A program made the position numbers and the translations under genes. The notes beneath the pieces were generated by a model that did not search any database, was not told the origin of the DNA, and worked only from the letters and a program-made list of their open reading frames with translations. A stretch of 10,887 nucleotides of DNA from DAISJD01 sp036821645 (GTDB taxonomy: Bacteria > Pseudomonadota > Alphaproteobacteria > ATCC43930 > CGMCC-115725), in NCBI GenBank assembly GCA_036821645.1, contig DAISJD010000102.1:1-10887 (forward strand), written 5' to 3'. Below are positions 1-6,483 of this stretch, piece by piece (position 1 is the first letter of the stretch; the number at the start of each line of letters is the position of its first letter).

Positions 1-28
1 TTACCATATCGTATAAAAAACCATTTAA

Positions 29-187
29 ACAAATAAAAAATATTATGATGAGTGTGCTAATGAAAACTATGAATGGCATAGAAACTATGATAGTCAAAAT
101 AAAAAAAAGATAATAAAAAGAAATTGGGATATGAATGGAAAGATAAACTGCATAAGATTTTCTTCCAACACCAAAATAAATAAATAA
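29..187 (+). pseudogene. Possible remnant of a low-GC coding region
   Basis: One plus-strand frame stays open for 52 codons from just after a stop at 26-28 to a TAA at 185-187. The only ATG in it is at 131, which would give an 18-residue peptide. The translation is rich in Lys, Asn, Tyr, Asp and Glu with two Trp, as in a low-GC protein, but matches no family I recognise. An intact gene would need a frameshift near 26-34 to join the frame open from position 1. Because A-richness keeps another frame (3-113) open as well, the openness is weak evidence. This may be chance. Confidence 0.15.
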
Positions 188-337
188 TGAATAAAAAAAT
201 GGCGGGAGTGTTATGAAAAATTGATGATAGTAGTAAAGAAAATAATGCACAGCACAGAAATTAAAATTTTTTTCATTGTAACATTCATTTAAACTTGAGA
301 TCATTTGAACGTCAATCGTCATGAGGTAACCCTTGTA

Positions 338-368
338 ATGATTTTAAAAATCCTATTTAAAAAATCAT
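338..368. repeat. AT-rich inverted repeat (hairpin)
   Basis: ATGATTTT at 338-345 pairs perfectly with AAAATCAT at 361-368. Inside the 15-base loop, AAAT (348-351) can pair with ATTT (355-358) around CCT, so the whole 31-base element is nearly symmetrical with one AA/AA internal loop. It lies in non-coding AT-rich DNA about 150 bases beyond the IclR stop codon. It has no adjacent T-tract of the usual terminator form, and low stem GC makes it weak as RNA. A protein-binding site or a chance palindrome in AT-rich DNA are both possible. Confidence 0.35.
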
Positions 369-515
369 GCCTGCACGTTTAGTGTTCACCGTAATGGACC
401 TGGGTTTCTATTTAAAGTAATTTTTTTCATGCTGTTGGGTAGGCTTCGCCGATTGCGCATACGAGGCGTTATCGCCGTCGGATATGACCAGTATGTTCGG
501 TGATTTGAGAGCCGA

Positions 516-1286
516 TCATGCCCCGTCTGCCATGGATTTTTCGATTTTGCGCACCGCACGCTGCACCAGGTGCAACAGGGTTTCGATCCGTTCCGGGGGC
601 AGGCGGCTTTCGATGGCGGCGATGCTGAGCGAGCCCGCAACCCCCCCGTCGGGATGGCGCAGGGCCATGCCCAAGGCGACGACGCCCGCCGCCCGGCGGG
701 GATTGATGGCATAGCCCCGTTCCCGCGCCTCGGCGACGAGGTCTTTGATCGCGTGAGGGGACAGGCTGGTATAGGCCGCAAGACGCGGCGCGTTGTCGGC
801 CATGATGCTGTCGGCTTCGTCGGGGGGAAGGGCCGCCAGCATGGCAAGCCCGCCGCACCCAACGCCGAGCGGGATCCGGCTGCCGATATCGACCGTGAAG
901 GCTTTGACTGGGAAACTGCCCGCCTGCCGATCGATGCAGAGCGCGTCATTGCCCGCCCGTACCGCCGTGAACACGGTATCCCCGGATTCGTGGGCGAGAT
1001 GCTTTAAACTGGCCGCCGCCCAGTCGCGTAACGGGAAATGGGGTTCGGCCAATAACCCCAATTCATAGAGGGTGCTGCCCAAATAATAGCGCCGTGTCGC
1101 CGGATCCTGCCGGGCTAGACCCTCGTCGATGAGGGCTTGCAACAGCCGATGCACCGTCGGGCGTTCGAGGGCAAGGGCCGTGCAAAGATCGGTGATGCGC
1201 ATGCCCGCCTGGGCCCGTTGGCCCAGGGATTTCAGCAGGGATGCGGCGCGGTGGATGCTTTGGGCACCGGTTGTCTTGCGGTCCAT
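516..1286 (-). CDS. IclR-family transcriptional regulator
   Basis: This 256-residue protein has the length and two-domain layout of the IclR family. Residues about 8-70 form the winged helix-turn-helix: an opening QSIHRAASLLKSL helix, then ITDLCTALALERPTVHRLL as the recognition region, then the wing ending RRYYLG. Residues about 80-250 form the GAF-like effector domain, with the family's typical GSRIPLGVGCGGLAMLAALP segment and a C-terminal GSLSIAA strand. It is transcribed divergently from the transporter operon, which by the usual IclR arrangement makes that operon its likely target. A 15-bp palindrome sits 22 bases before its own ATG, suggesting autoregulation. The ligand is unknown but may be the transported carboxylate or its catabolite. 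The ATG at 1286 is preceded by a purine-rich GAGAGAG, and the HTH begins close to it, so the start looks right. Confidence 0.93.
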   Translation of the reverse strand: MDRKTTGAQSIHRAASLLKSLGQRAQAGMRITDLCTALALERPTVHRLLQALIDEGLARQDPATRRYYLGSTLYELGLLAEPHFPLRDWAAASLKHLAHESGDTVFTAVRAGNDALCIDRQAGSFPVKAFTVDIGSRIPLGVGCGGLAMLAALPPDEADSIMADNAPRLAAYTSLSPHAIKDLVAEARERGYAINPRRAAGVVALGMALRHPDGGVAGSLSIAAIESRLPPERIETLLHLVQRAVRKIEKSMADGA

Positions 1287-1308
1287 CTCTCTCGGCTTTC
1301 TTCAATAA

Positions 1309-1323
1309 GTCCATAATATGGAC
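1309..1323. promoter_or_regulatory. Operator 1: 15-bp palindrome before the iclR-type gene
   Basis: GTCCATAATATGGAC is a perfect palindrome with 7-bp arms around a single central base, extended by one more pair (A1308/T1324) to 17 bp. IclR-family regulators commonly bind 15-bp palindromes of this architecture. It lies 22 bases upstream of the regulator's ATG and overlaps a possible -10 element on the minus strand, which fits autorepression. A near-identical copy stands at 1415-1429. Binding by this IclR protein is inferred from position and symmetry. Confidence 0.7.
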
Positions 1324-1344
1324 TACAAATATTGATAAAATCAA
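1315..1344 (-). promoter_or_regulatory. Possible promoter for the iclR-type gene
   Basis: On the minus strand TTGATT (1339-1344) and CATATT (1315-1320) are separated by 18 bases. Each matches four of six positions of the sigma-70 consensus. A better -10 match, TATTAT at 1313-1318, gives an overlong 20-base spacer. Either version is covered by operator 1. The match is modest and the region is AT-rich, so this is tentative. Confidence 0.3.
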
Positions 1345-1357
1345 GCAAAAACACCTG

Positions 1358-1384
1358 TTGACAGGCCAAATATCACCGTATAGC
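1358..1384 (+). promoter_or_regulatory. Possible promoter for the TTT/ThDP operon
   Basis: A perfect -35 box TTGACA (1358-1363) is followed after 15 bases by TATAGC (1379-1384). The spacer is shorter than the preferred 16-18. If used, transcription would start near 1391 and operator 2 (1415-1429) would lie in the early transcribed region, suiting a roadblock. Alternatively, TATTAT inside operator 2 (1420-1425) could be the -10, but I see no -35 at the right distance. Confidence 0.35.
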
Positions 1385-1414
1385 GTGCGGTTAATAAAAA
1401 AAACTGAAATATAT

Positions 1415-1429
1415 GTTCATATTATGGAC
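1415..1429. promoter_or_regulatory. Operator 2: 15-bp palindrome before the transporter operon
   Basis: GTTCATATTATGGAC matches operator 1 read in the opposite orientation at 14 of 15 positions. Its palindromic symmetry extends outwards to 1411-1433 (23 bp, ATAT at each end) with a single mismatched pair. It ends 38 bases before the ATG of the solute receptor gene. Centre-to-centre distance to operator 1 is 106 bp, close to ten helical turns. It is probably the site through which the divergent IclR protein controls the operon. Confidence 0.7.
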
Positions 1430-1467
1430 ATATCGGCGGGTCGATGAAACCCGAAGGGGAGGATAAG

Positions 1468-2445
1468 ATGAGACGTCTGCGTATCGCGGCCCTGGCCGCT
1501 GCCTTGGTTGCTTGGACCGGCCTTTGCGGCCCTCTGTCGGCGGCGGAAACCTATCCGGCAAAACCCATTCGCCTGTTGGTCGGTTATGCGGCGGGTGGAT
1601 CGACCGATGTCGTCGCCCGGATCGTCGGGCAACGATTGTCCCAGGAACTGGGGCAGCCGATCATCATCGACAATCGGCCGGGGGCGGGGGCGACGCTCGC
1701 CTCGCAAATGGCGGCCAATGCCAACCCCGATGGCTATACCCTCTTCATGGCGACGATCGCGAACACGATCAATACGTCGCTCTACAAGTCCCTATCGTTC
1801 GATTTCGAGCGGGATTTCGCCCCGATCACCTTGGTTGCCACCGTGCCCAACGTGCTGGTCGTCAATCCGTCGGTCCCGGCACCGGATCTCGCCCGGTTCA
1901 TCGCACTCGTCAAAAGCAAGCCGAACGATTTTGCCTTTGCCTCGTCAGGCAATGGGTCGTCCATTCATCTCAGCGGCGAATTGTTCAATCAGGTCGCAGG
2001 AACCCGCCTCGTGCATGTCCCCTATAAGGGCAGCGCGCCCGCCATCGTCGATCTGTTGGGCGGTCAGGTGCAGTCGATGTTCGACAATCTCTCTTCATCG
2101 CTGCCCTATATCAAGGCGGGCAAGCTGCGCGCCCTTGCGGTCACCAGTGCGAAACGGTCGCCCTCGGCCCCCGATATTCCGACCATGGCCGAGGCGGGTT
2201 TGAGCGGCTGCGAGGTCGATTCCTGGTTCGCCCTAGTGGCACCGGCCAAGACGCCGCCCGATATCGTGGCTCGCCTCAATGCGGCGACGGTCAAGGTTTT
2301 ATCCCTGCCCGAGATCAAGACCCAACTGGATGCGATCGGCGTCGAACCCGCCCCCGGCACGGCAGATGGCCTTGCCGCCTTCATCCAAGCGGAAACCGTG
2401 AAATGGCGCGCCGTGGTCACGGCATCCGGGGCCAAGATCGACTGA
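1468..2445 (+). CDS. Bug/TctC-family periplasmic solute-binding protein of a TTT transporter
   Basis: This 325-residue protein is the extracytoplasmic receptor of a tripartite tricarboxylate transporter: it captures a carboxylate in the periplasm and delivers it to TctA/TctB. It begins with a signal peptide (MRRLRIAALAAALVAW, cleavage likely near residue 26 after the LSAA segment). The hallmark Bug N-terminus follows: YPAKPIRLLVGYAAGGSTD, then IIIDNRPGAGATLAS and the DGYTL turn. No lipobox cysteine is seen at the cleavage region. The length is typical of the family. I chose ATG 1468 over the in-frame ATG at 1444 because GGGGAGGA (1457-1464) is a good ribosome site only for the later start, and because the signal peptide then begins at residue 1. 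It is the first gene of the operon and is followed by a 58-base gap with an AT-rich hairpin. Ligands in this family are diverse and cannot be predicted here. Confidence 0.93.
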   Translation: MRRLRIAALAAALVAWTGLCGPLSAAETYPAKPIRLLVGYAAGGSTDVVARIVGQRLSQELGQPIIIDNRPGAGATLASQMAANANPDGYTLFMATIANTINTSLYKSLSFDFERDFAPITLVATVPNVLVVNPSVPAPDLARFIALVKSKPNDFAFASSGNGSSIHLSGELFNQVAGTRLVHVPYKGSAPAIVDLLGGQVQSMFDNLSSSLPYIKAGKLRALAVTSAKRSPSAPDIPTMAEAGLSGCEVDSWFALVAPAKTPPDIVARLNAATVKVLSLPEIKTQLDAIGVEPAPGTADGLAAFIQAETVKWRAVVTASGAKID

Positions 2446-2461
2446 AAATGCCGAATGCTTG

Positions 2462-2482
2462 TTAAAAACCTTTTGTTTTTAA
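2462..2482 (+). other. AT-rich stem-loop between receptor and ThDP-enzyme genes
   Basis: TTAAAAAC (2462-2469) and GTTTTTAA (2475-2482) form a perfect 8-bp stem with a five-base loop. It fills much of the 58-base gap between the first two genes of the operon. It could be a weak attenuator or an RNA-stabilising hairpin that lets the receptor be made in excess over downstream genes, as is common for binding-protein operons. The stem has only one G-C pair, so stability is low and function is conjecture. Confidence 0.3.
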
Positions 2483-2506
2483 ACTCATAGCGACGATGGA
2501 GCCATG

Positions 2507-4288
2507 ATGATGACCGAGCCTGTGCCCGTGCCCGTGTGCGTGTCAGATCTGCCGGATGCCGACCGCATCACCCTATCCGGCGGCGAGGCGATCGCCCGCA
2601 TGATCCGGGCTTTCGGCGGCGATGTGATGTTCGGCATGGGGGGGTTTCAACTGCTGCCCTTCTATGATGCGGCGCGCACGCTTGGCTTGCGCCATTTTCT
2701 CATCAACGATGAACGGGCTGGGATTTTTGCGGCCGACGCCTATGCCAAACTATCGGGCAAGGTCGGGTTGGCCGATGCCACATTTGGCCCCGGCGCCACG
2801 AACATCGTGACCGGTCTCATGGAAGCCTATAATGCCGGCACGCCTCTGGTGGTGTTGGTCGGCGACGGGCATCGCGACCATACCGGCAAGAACATGACCC
2901 AAGAATGCCGTCAGACCGATGTCTTGCGCCCCTTGTGCAAGGAATTCATCCGCATCGAATGTCTCTGGCGCATTCCCGAACTGCTGCGCCGTGCCTTTGC
3001 GGTGGCGACGTCGGGTCGCCCCGGTCCCGTCGTGGTGGCCGTGCCGGAAGATCTTTCCCATGCCGATTATGCCTTTCCCCGTGCCGCCTTTGCCCCCGAC
3101 GATGCATACCGATCCATTCCGGCCCTGCGCTGTCGCCCGGACCGGGACGCCGTGCAGCAGGCGGCGGATCTCTTGGCGGCATCGACCAATCCCATCATTC
3201 TGGCGGGGGGCGGCGTCCATCTCTCGGGGGCCAGTGCGGAACTCGCGGCCTTGTCGCGCACCTACCATCTGCCGGTTGCCCATACCTTGACCGGCAAAGG
3301 GGCGATCGCGTGCAGCGATCCGCTGAGCGCCGGTCTTTTCGGGCGCTATGACCGGATCGCCAACGGTCTGATCGAGGCGGCCGATCTGTTGCTGGTCGTC
3401 GGTTGCAAGTTGGGCGAGATCGCGACCAAACGCTATACGGTGCCGTCGCCCGGCAAGACGATCATCCATCTCGATTGCGTGGCCGAAGAATTCGACCGAT
3501 CCATGCCCGCCACCCTGCGCTTGTGGGGCGATGCGCGCAGCGGTCTTGCCGATCTCGGTGCCGCCTTGGCCCCGCAGCAAGAAGAATTATCCGCCAAATG
3601 GGCGCACCGGGACGCGGATATTGCGGACCGCATGGCCGCCTGGCGATCGTCCGTCGCCCCCCGCCTGCACAGCGACGAGACCCCGATCGACATGGCTCGC
3701 CTCATCGCCGAAATCAATGCCATCCTGCCGGAAGATGGGGTTTTGGTCGCCGATGGCGGGTTTGCCGCCCATTGGGGCGGCTTGCTGTTCGAGACGAAAC
3801 GGGCCGGGCGCGCCTTCGTGCCGGATCGCGGGTCCGCCTCCATCGGGTATGGCGTGCCGGGGGCGATCGGGGCCGCCCTTGCGGCCGAGGGGCGACCCGT
3901 CTTCGCACTGACGGGGGATGGGGGGTTCAATATGATGCTGGGCGAGCTTGAAACCGCCCGCAGGCTCGGCCTCAGCCTTGCGATCATCATCGTCAACAAT
4001 GCGGCCTCCGGCTATATCAAGGCGTTGCAGCATCTGATGTATGGGGCCGGGGCCTATCAATCCTCGGATCTCAGCGAAACGGATTATGCCGCCGTGGCGC
4101 GATCCATGCAGTGCCGGGGCGTGCGGGTCGAACGACCGGAACAGATCGCCCCCGCCTTGGCCGAGGCCCTCCGCCCCGGCAGGGGGCCGTGCGTGATCGA
4201 TGTGATCGTGACGCGCGATCCGGCCAAGATGCTGCCCGGCGTCGATAGCCGCACGGCCAAGGTCCGCAAGGGCGATCGCATCGCGTAA
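2507..4288 (+). CDS. Thiamine-diphosphate-dependent enzyme (acetolactate synthase-like superfamily)
   Basis: This 593-residue protein has the three-domain layout of the acetolactate synthase/benzoylformate decarboxylase superfamily. Residues about 20-185 are the pyrimidine-binding domain, where Glu69 in INDERAG sits at the place of the cofactor-activating glutamate. Residues about 200-345 are the central domain. Residues about 385-570 are the diphosphate-binding domain with GDG at 470-472 and Asn-Asn at 497-498, the Mg-ThDP motif at normal spacing. Such enzymes decarboxylate or ligate 2-oxo acids in the cytoplasm. It is not obviously the housekeeping IlvB: the active-site loop reads NDERAGIFAADAYAKLSG and no small subunit gene follows. 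I cannot assign a substrate; its place within a carboxylate transporter operon suggests it handles the imported compound. Three ATG codons stand in a row (2504, 2507, 2510). GGAG at 2498-2501 favours the second or third. A 38-base gap separates it from tctB. Confidence 0.9.
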   Translation: MMTEPVPVPVCVSDLPDADRITLSGGEAIARMIRAFGGDVMFGMGGFQLLPFYDAARTLGLRHFLINDERAGIFAADAYAKLSGKVGLADATFGPGATNIVTGLMEAYNAGTPLVVLVGDGHRDHTGKNMTQECRQTDVLRPLCKEFIRIECLWRIPELLRRAFAVATSGRPGPVVVAVPEDLSHADYAFPRAAFAPDDAYRSIPALRCRPDRDAVQQAADLLAASTNPIILAGGGVHLSGASAELAALSRTYHLPVAHTLTGKGAIACSDPLSAGLFGRYDRIANGLIEAADLLLVVGCKLGEIATKRYTVPSPGKTIIHLDCVAEEFDRSMPATLRLWGDARSGLADLGAALAPQQEELSAKWAHRDADIADRMAAWRSSVAPRLHSDETPIDMARLIAEINAILPEDGVLVADGGFAAHWGGLLFETKRAGRAFVPDRGSASIGYGVPGAIGAALAAEGRPVFALTGDGGFNMMLGELETARRLGLSLAIIIVNNAASGYIKALQHLMYGAGAYQSSDLSETDYAAVARSMQCRGVRVERPEQIAPALAEALRPGRGPCVIDVIVTRDPAKMLPGVDSRTAKVRKGDRIA

Positions 4289-4326
4289 ACGCCCCCCTTC
4301 GTTTTGCGCCGTCGGAGTGACAGAGA

Positions 4327-4848
4327 ATGCACAAAAACGATATGAGCCCGCGCACCAAGGATCGGATCGGCGGCCTTGTGCTGGCGGTCGTCGGATGCGG
4401 CGTCGTCGCGAAGGCGGCGGGCGATTACGCCCTGGGCACGGCGAGCCGGATGGGGCCCGGCTTCATGCCGACGGTTTACGGCGTCTTGATCGCCCTTGTC
4501 GGCGTCTGCCTCATTGCGGTGCCAGGGCGGACCGGTGCGGCGCCGCGCGGAACGCCTGCAGGGGCGGTGCAAGATAGGCCGCAGGGGGCTGCGGGTCATG
4601 CCGCCGTTGGGCCCCCCGACCTGCGTGGGGCGGCCGCCATCCTGGGCGGGCTCGTCGCCTTCATCGCCGCCGGGGCCTCGGTCGGTTTCGCCCCGGCCAG
4701 CTTCTTGGCGGTGTTCATTGCGGCCCTGGGCGATCCCGGCAATCGCCTCAAGGACGGCGCCCTGATGGCGATCGTGTTGACCCTCGTGGCCGCCCTGGTC
4801 TTCAGCTATGGGCTCGGCCTGCAACTGCCTCTTTTCAGATGGTTTTGA
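4327..4848 (+). CDS. TctB-family small membrane subunit of the TTT transporter
   Basis: This 173-residue hydrophobic protein has the size and topology of TctB, the small four-helix partner of TctA in the inner membrane. Helices are visible at about 14-32, 46-65, 101-135 (a long hydrophobic stretch that may be one or two segments) and 144-164. The RMGPGFMPTVYG segment before the second helix is typical of the family. Between helices two and three lies a long Ala/Gly/Pro-rich loop (about 67-100). The ATG at 4327 is preceded by GGAG at 4314-4317 with 9-base spacing. The next gene starts four bases after the stop codon, indicating tight co-expression with tctA. TctB sequences are poorly conserved, so the assignment leans on context as well as sequence. 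Confidence 0.88.
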   Translation: MHKNDMSPRTKDRIGGLVLAVVGCGVVAKAAGDYALGTASRMGPGFMPTVYGVLIALVGVCLIAVPGRTGAAPRGTPAGAVQDRPQGAAGHAAVGPPDLRGAAAILGGLVAFIAAGASVGFAPASFLAVFIAALGDPGNRLKDGALMAIVLTLVAALVFSYGLGLQLPLFRWF

Positions 4849-4852
4849 CACC

Positions 4853-6346
4853 ATGCATTCAGCCCTGATGGATTTATGGTTCGGCTTCGGCGTTGCGGTG
4901 CAGCCGATGAATCTGGCCTGGGTCGTGTTCGGCGTCGTGCTCGGCAATCTCATCGGGGTTCTGCCCGGTATGGGGGCCTTGACCACGATTTCGATGCTGT
5001 TTCCGCTGGCCTATGTCATTCCGCCGACCCCGGCCATCTTGATGTTGGCGGGGATTTTCTATGGGTCGATGTATGGGGGGGCGATCTGTTCCATCCTGCT
5101 CAATCTGCCGAGCCATGCGCCCCATGCCGTGACCTGTCTCGACGGGTATCCCATGACCCGCGCCGGGCGCGGCGGGGCTGCGATCGGGCTTACCATGATG
5201 GCATCGTTCTTCGCGGCCTCGGTCGGGATCGTGTTGATGGTGTTTTTGTCGCCCTCGCTCGAACGGGTGGCCTATCTGCTCGGACCGACGGAAATCAGTG
5301 CCGTGATGCTGCTCGGCCTTTTGGCGGGGGCGACCATGGCGCGCGGTGCCCCCCTCAAGGGCATTGCCATGACCCTCGTCGGGCTGTTGCTGGGGACCGT
5401 CGGGGCCGATGTGAATACGGGCACCTTGCGCTTTACCTTTGGGGTGGCCGATCTCAATGACGGGCTCGACTTGGCCGCCCTTTGCCTCGGTCTGTTCGGG
5501 GTTGCCGATTTCCTGATGACCGTCAATCGCGGCACGCCGGTGCCGCGTCCGGCCCTGGTGCGCTTGCGCGATCTATGGCCGACCGGGGCGGAATTGCGCC
5601 AATCCATCGGGCCGATGCTGCGCGGGACAGGGGTTGGTGCCCTGTTCGGGGCGATGCCCGGCACGGGGCCGACGATCACCACCTTCGTTGCCTATGCGCT
5701 CGAACGGCGCGTTTCGAAAACCCCGCACAGATTCGGTCAGGGCATGGTGGCCGGGGTGGTGGCCCCGGAGGCTTCGGCCCATGCCAAGACCCAGATCGAT
5801 TTCATCCCGACCCTGTCGCTCGGCATTCCGGGCGATCCGGTCATGGCCTTGTTGTTGGGCGCGCTCATCGTCAAGGGCATCACGCCGGGGCCGCAATTGA
5901 TCACCGAACATCCCGATGTGTTTTGGGGCCTCGTCGCCAGTTTCTGGATCGGCAATATCCTGTTGATCATCCTGAACGTCCCGATGATCGGGGTTTGGGT
6001 GTGGCTGTTGCGGGTTCCCTATCGCGTGCTGTTTCCGGCGGCCTTGTTTTTCATCGCCGCCGGGGTGTTCAGCACCCATAACAGCCTGTTCGATGTCGGG
6101 CTGGTCGTGGTTTTCGGCATGATTGGGGCCTTGTTCTTGTGGTTGGATTTTCCGATGGCCCCGATCGTGCTGGGCTTTGTGCTGGGGCCGATGCTGGAAG
6201 AAAATTTCCGCCGGGCCATGCTGCTGGCCCGGGGCGATCTGTCGGTCTATCTCACCCGCCCGATCAGTGCCTGGCTGCTGGCGGCGGCGGCCCTCATCAT
6301 CCTGGTGCAACTCTCCGGCGCGTTCACCCGGCGGCGGGGCGGATAG
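4853..6346 (+). CDS. TctA-family large membrane subunit of the TTT transporter
   Basis: This is the transporter's permease, 497 residues when read from ATG 4853, normal for TctA. The protein is hydrophobic throughout, with about twelve membrane segments expected. It carries the two family signature repeats: GVLPGMG (PGMG at 38-41) near the N-terminus and MPGTGPTITTF (PGTG at 269-272) at the start of the second half, reflecting internal duplication. The loop after the second signature reads PEASAHAKTQ from residue 305, where many homologues have PEAANNA. That divergence from the common form may relate to substrate. The GIPGDPVMALLLGAL helix follows. An earlier in-frame ATG at 4808 lies inside tctB and would add an implausible leader, so I use 4853. 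No clear ribosome site precedes it, and with only four bases after the tctB stop, translation is probably coupled. A short GC hairpin (6346-6359) overlaps the stop codon but lacks a T-tract. Confidence 0.93.
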   Translation: MHSALMDLWFGFGVAVQPMNLAWVVFGVVLGNLIGVLPGMGALTTISMLFPLAYVIPPTPAILMLAGIFYGSMYGGAICSILLNLPSHAPHAVTCLDGYPMTRAGRGGAAIGLTMMASFFAASVGIVLMVFLSPSLERVAYLLGPTEISAVMLLGLLAGATMARGAPLKGIAMTLVGLLLGTVGADVNTGTLRFTFGVADLNDGLDLAALCLGLFGVADFLMTVNRGTPVPRPALVRLRDLWPTGAELRQSIGPMLRGTGVGALFGAMPGTGPTITTFVAYALERRVSKTPHRFGQGMVAGVVAPEASAHAKTQIDFIPTLSLGIPGDPVMALLLGALIVKGITPGPQLITEHPDVFWGLVASFWIGNILLIILNVPMIGVWVWLLRVPYRVLFPAALFFIAAGVFSTHNSLFDVGLVVVFGMIGALFLWLDFPMAPIVLGFVLGPMLEENFRRAMLLARGDLSVYLTRPISAWLLAAAALIILVQLSGAFTRRRGG

Positions 6347-6483
6347 CAGCCGAGGCTGCAACACGCGGCATGATCCTGAAACAAAATGGCGGATGCGGGG
6401 GCGGTGCGAAATCTGGTATAAGGATGCGCGGTATGGTTTAAAGACCGAATAGCCGCAATGCAGCAAGACCAGGGTGTGATGGG

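Larger units (their letters stand above)
1..430. other. AT-rich left flank, no intact gene seen
   Basis: This stretch is far more AT-rich than the rest of the window (13 G+C in the 60 bases 61-120) and the plus strand is strongly A-biased up to about 260. I see no intact gene with a plausible start, ribosome site and length. Two short overlapping open frames are present on the plus strand: 3-113, which runs off the left edge and could be the tail of a gene outside the window, and 29-187. Composition rises abruptly at about 430, about 85 bases past the end of the IclR gene. The stretch could be the edge of a horizontally acquired segment, such as a low-GC surface-polysaccharide island, or simply a long AT-rich spacer. 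The sequence does not decide between these. Confidence 0.6.

Noticed and set aside
204..224. GGGAG followed by ATG AAA AAT TGA, a ribosome site with a minimal open frame
   Set aside because: A three-codon frame in A-rich DNA is easily chance, and nothing downstream suggests leader-peptide regulation.
384..399. A third copy of the GTTCA...ATGGAC operator in the left flank
   Set aside because: The half-sites match, but the element is 16 rather than 15 bases and the centre is not palindromic.
462..480. Hairpin CGAGGCG-TTAT-CGCC(G)TCG just after the IclR stop as a terminator
   Set aside because: The stem needs a bulged base, and no T-tract follows on the minus strand.
1332..1344. TTGATAAAATCAA between the two IclR-type operators, resembling an Fnr box
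   Set aside because: The half-sites TTGAT and ATCAA are perfect but separated by three bases, whereas the Fnr/FixK site needs four. Tempting because an Fnr gene is in the window, but the geometry is wrong.
1444..1467. Longer receptor reading frame starting at ATG 1444
   Set aside because: It would put eight charged or polar residues before the signal peptide and place the good ribosome site inside the gene.
4808..4852. Longer TctA start at ATG 4808 inside tctB
   Set aside because: The extra 15 residues are out-of-frame tctB sequence unlike TctA N-termini. ATG 4853 gives normal length.
6346..6359. GCAGC-CGAG-GCTGC hairpin at the end of tctA as an operon terminator
   Set aside because: Only five base pairs, overlapping the stop codon, with no T-run after it.
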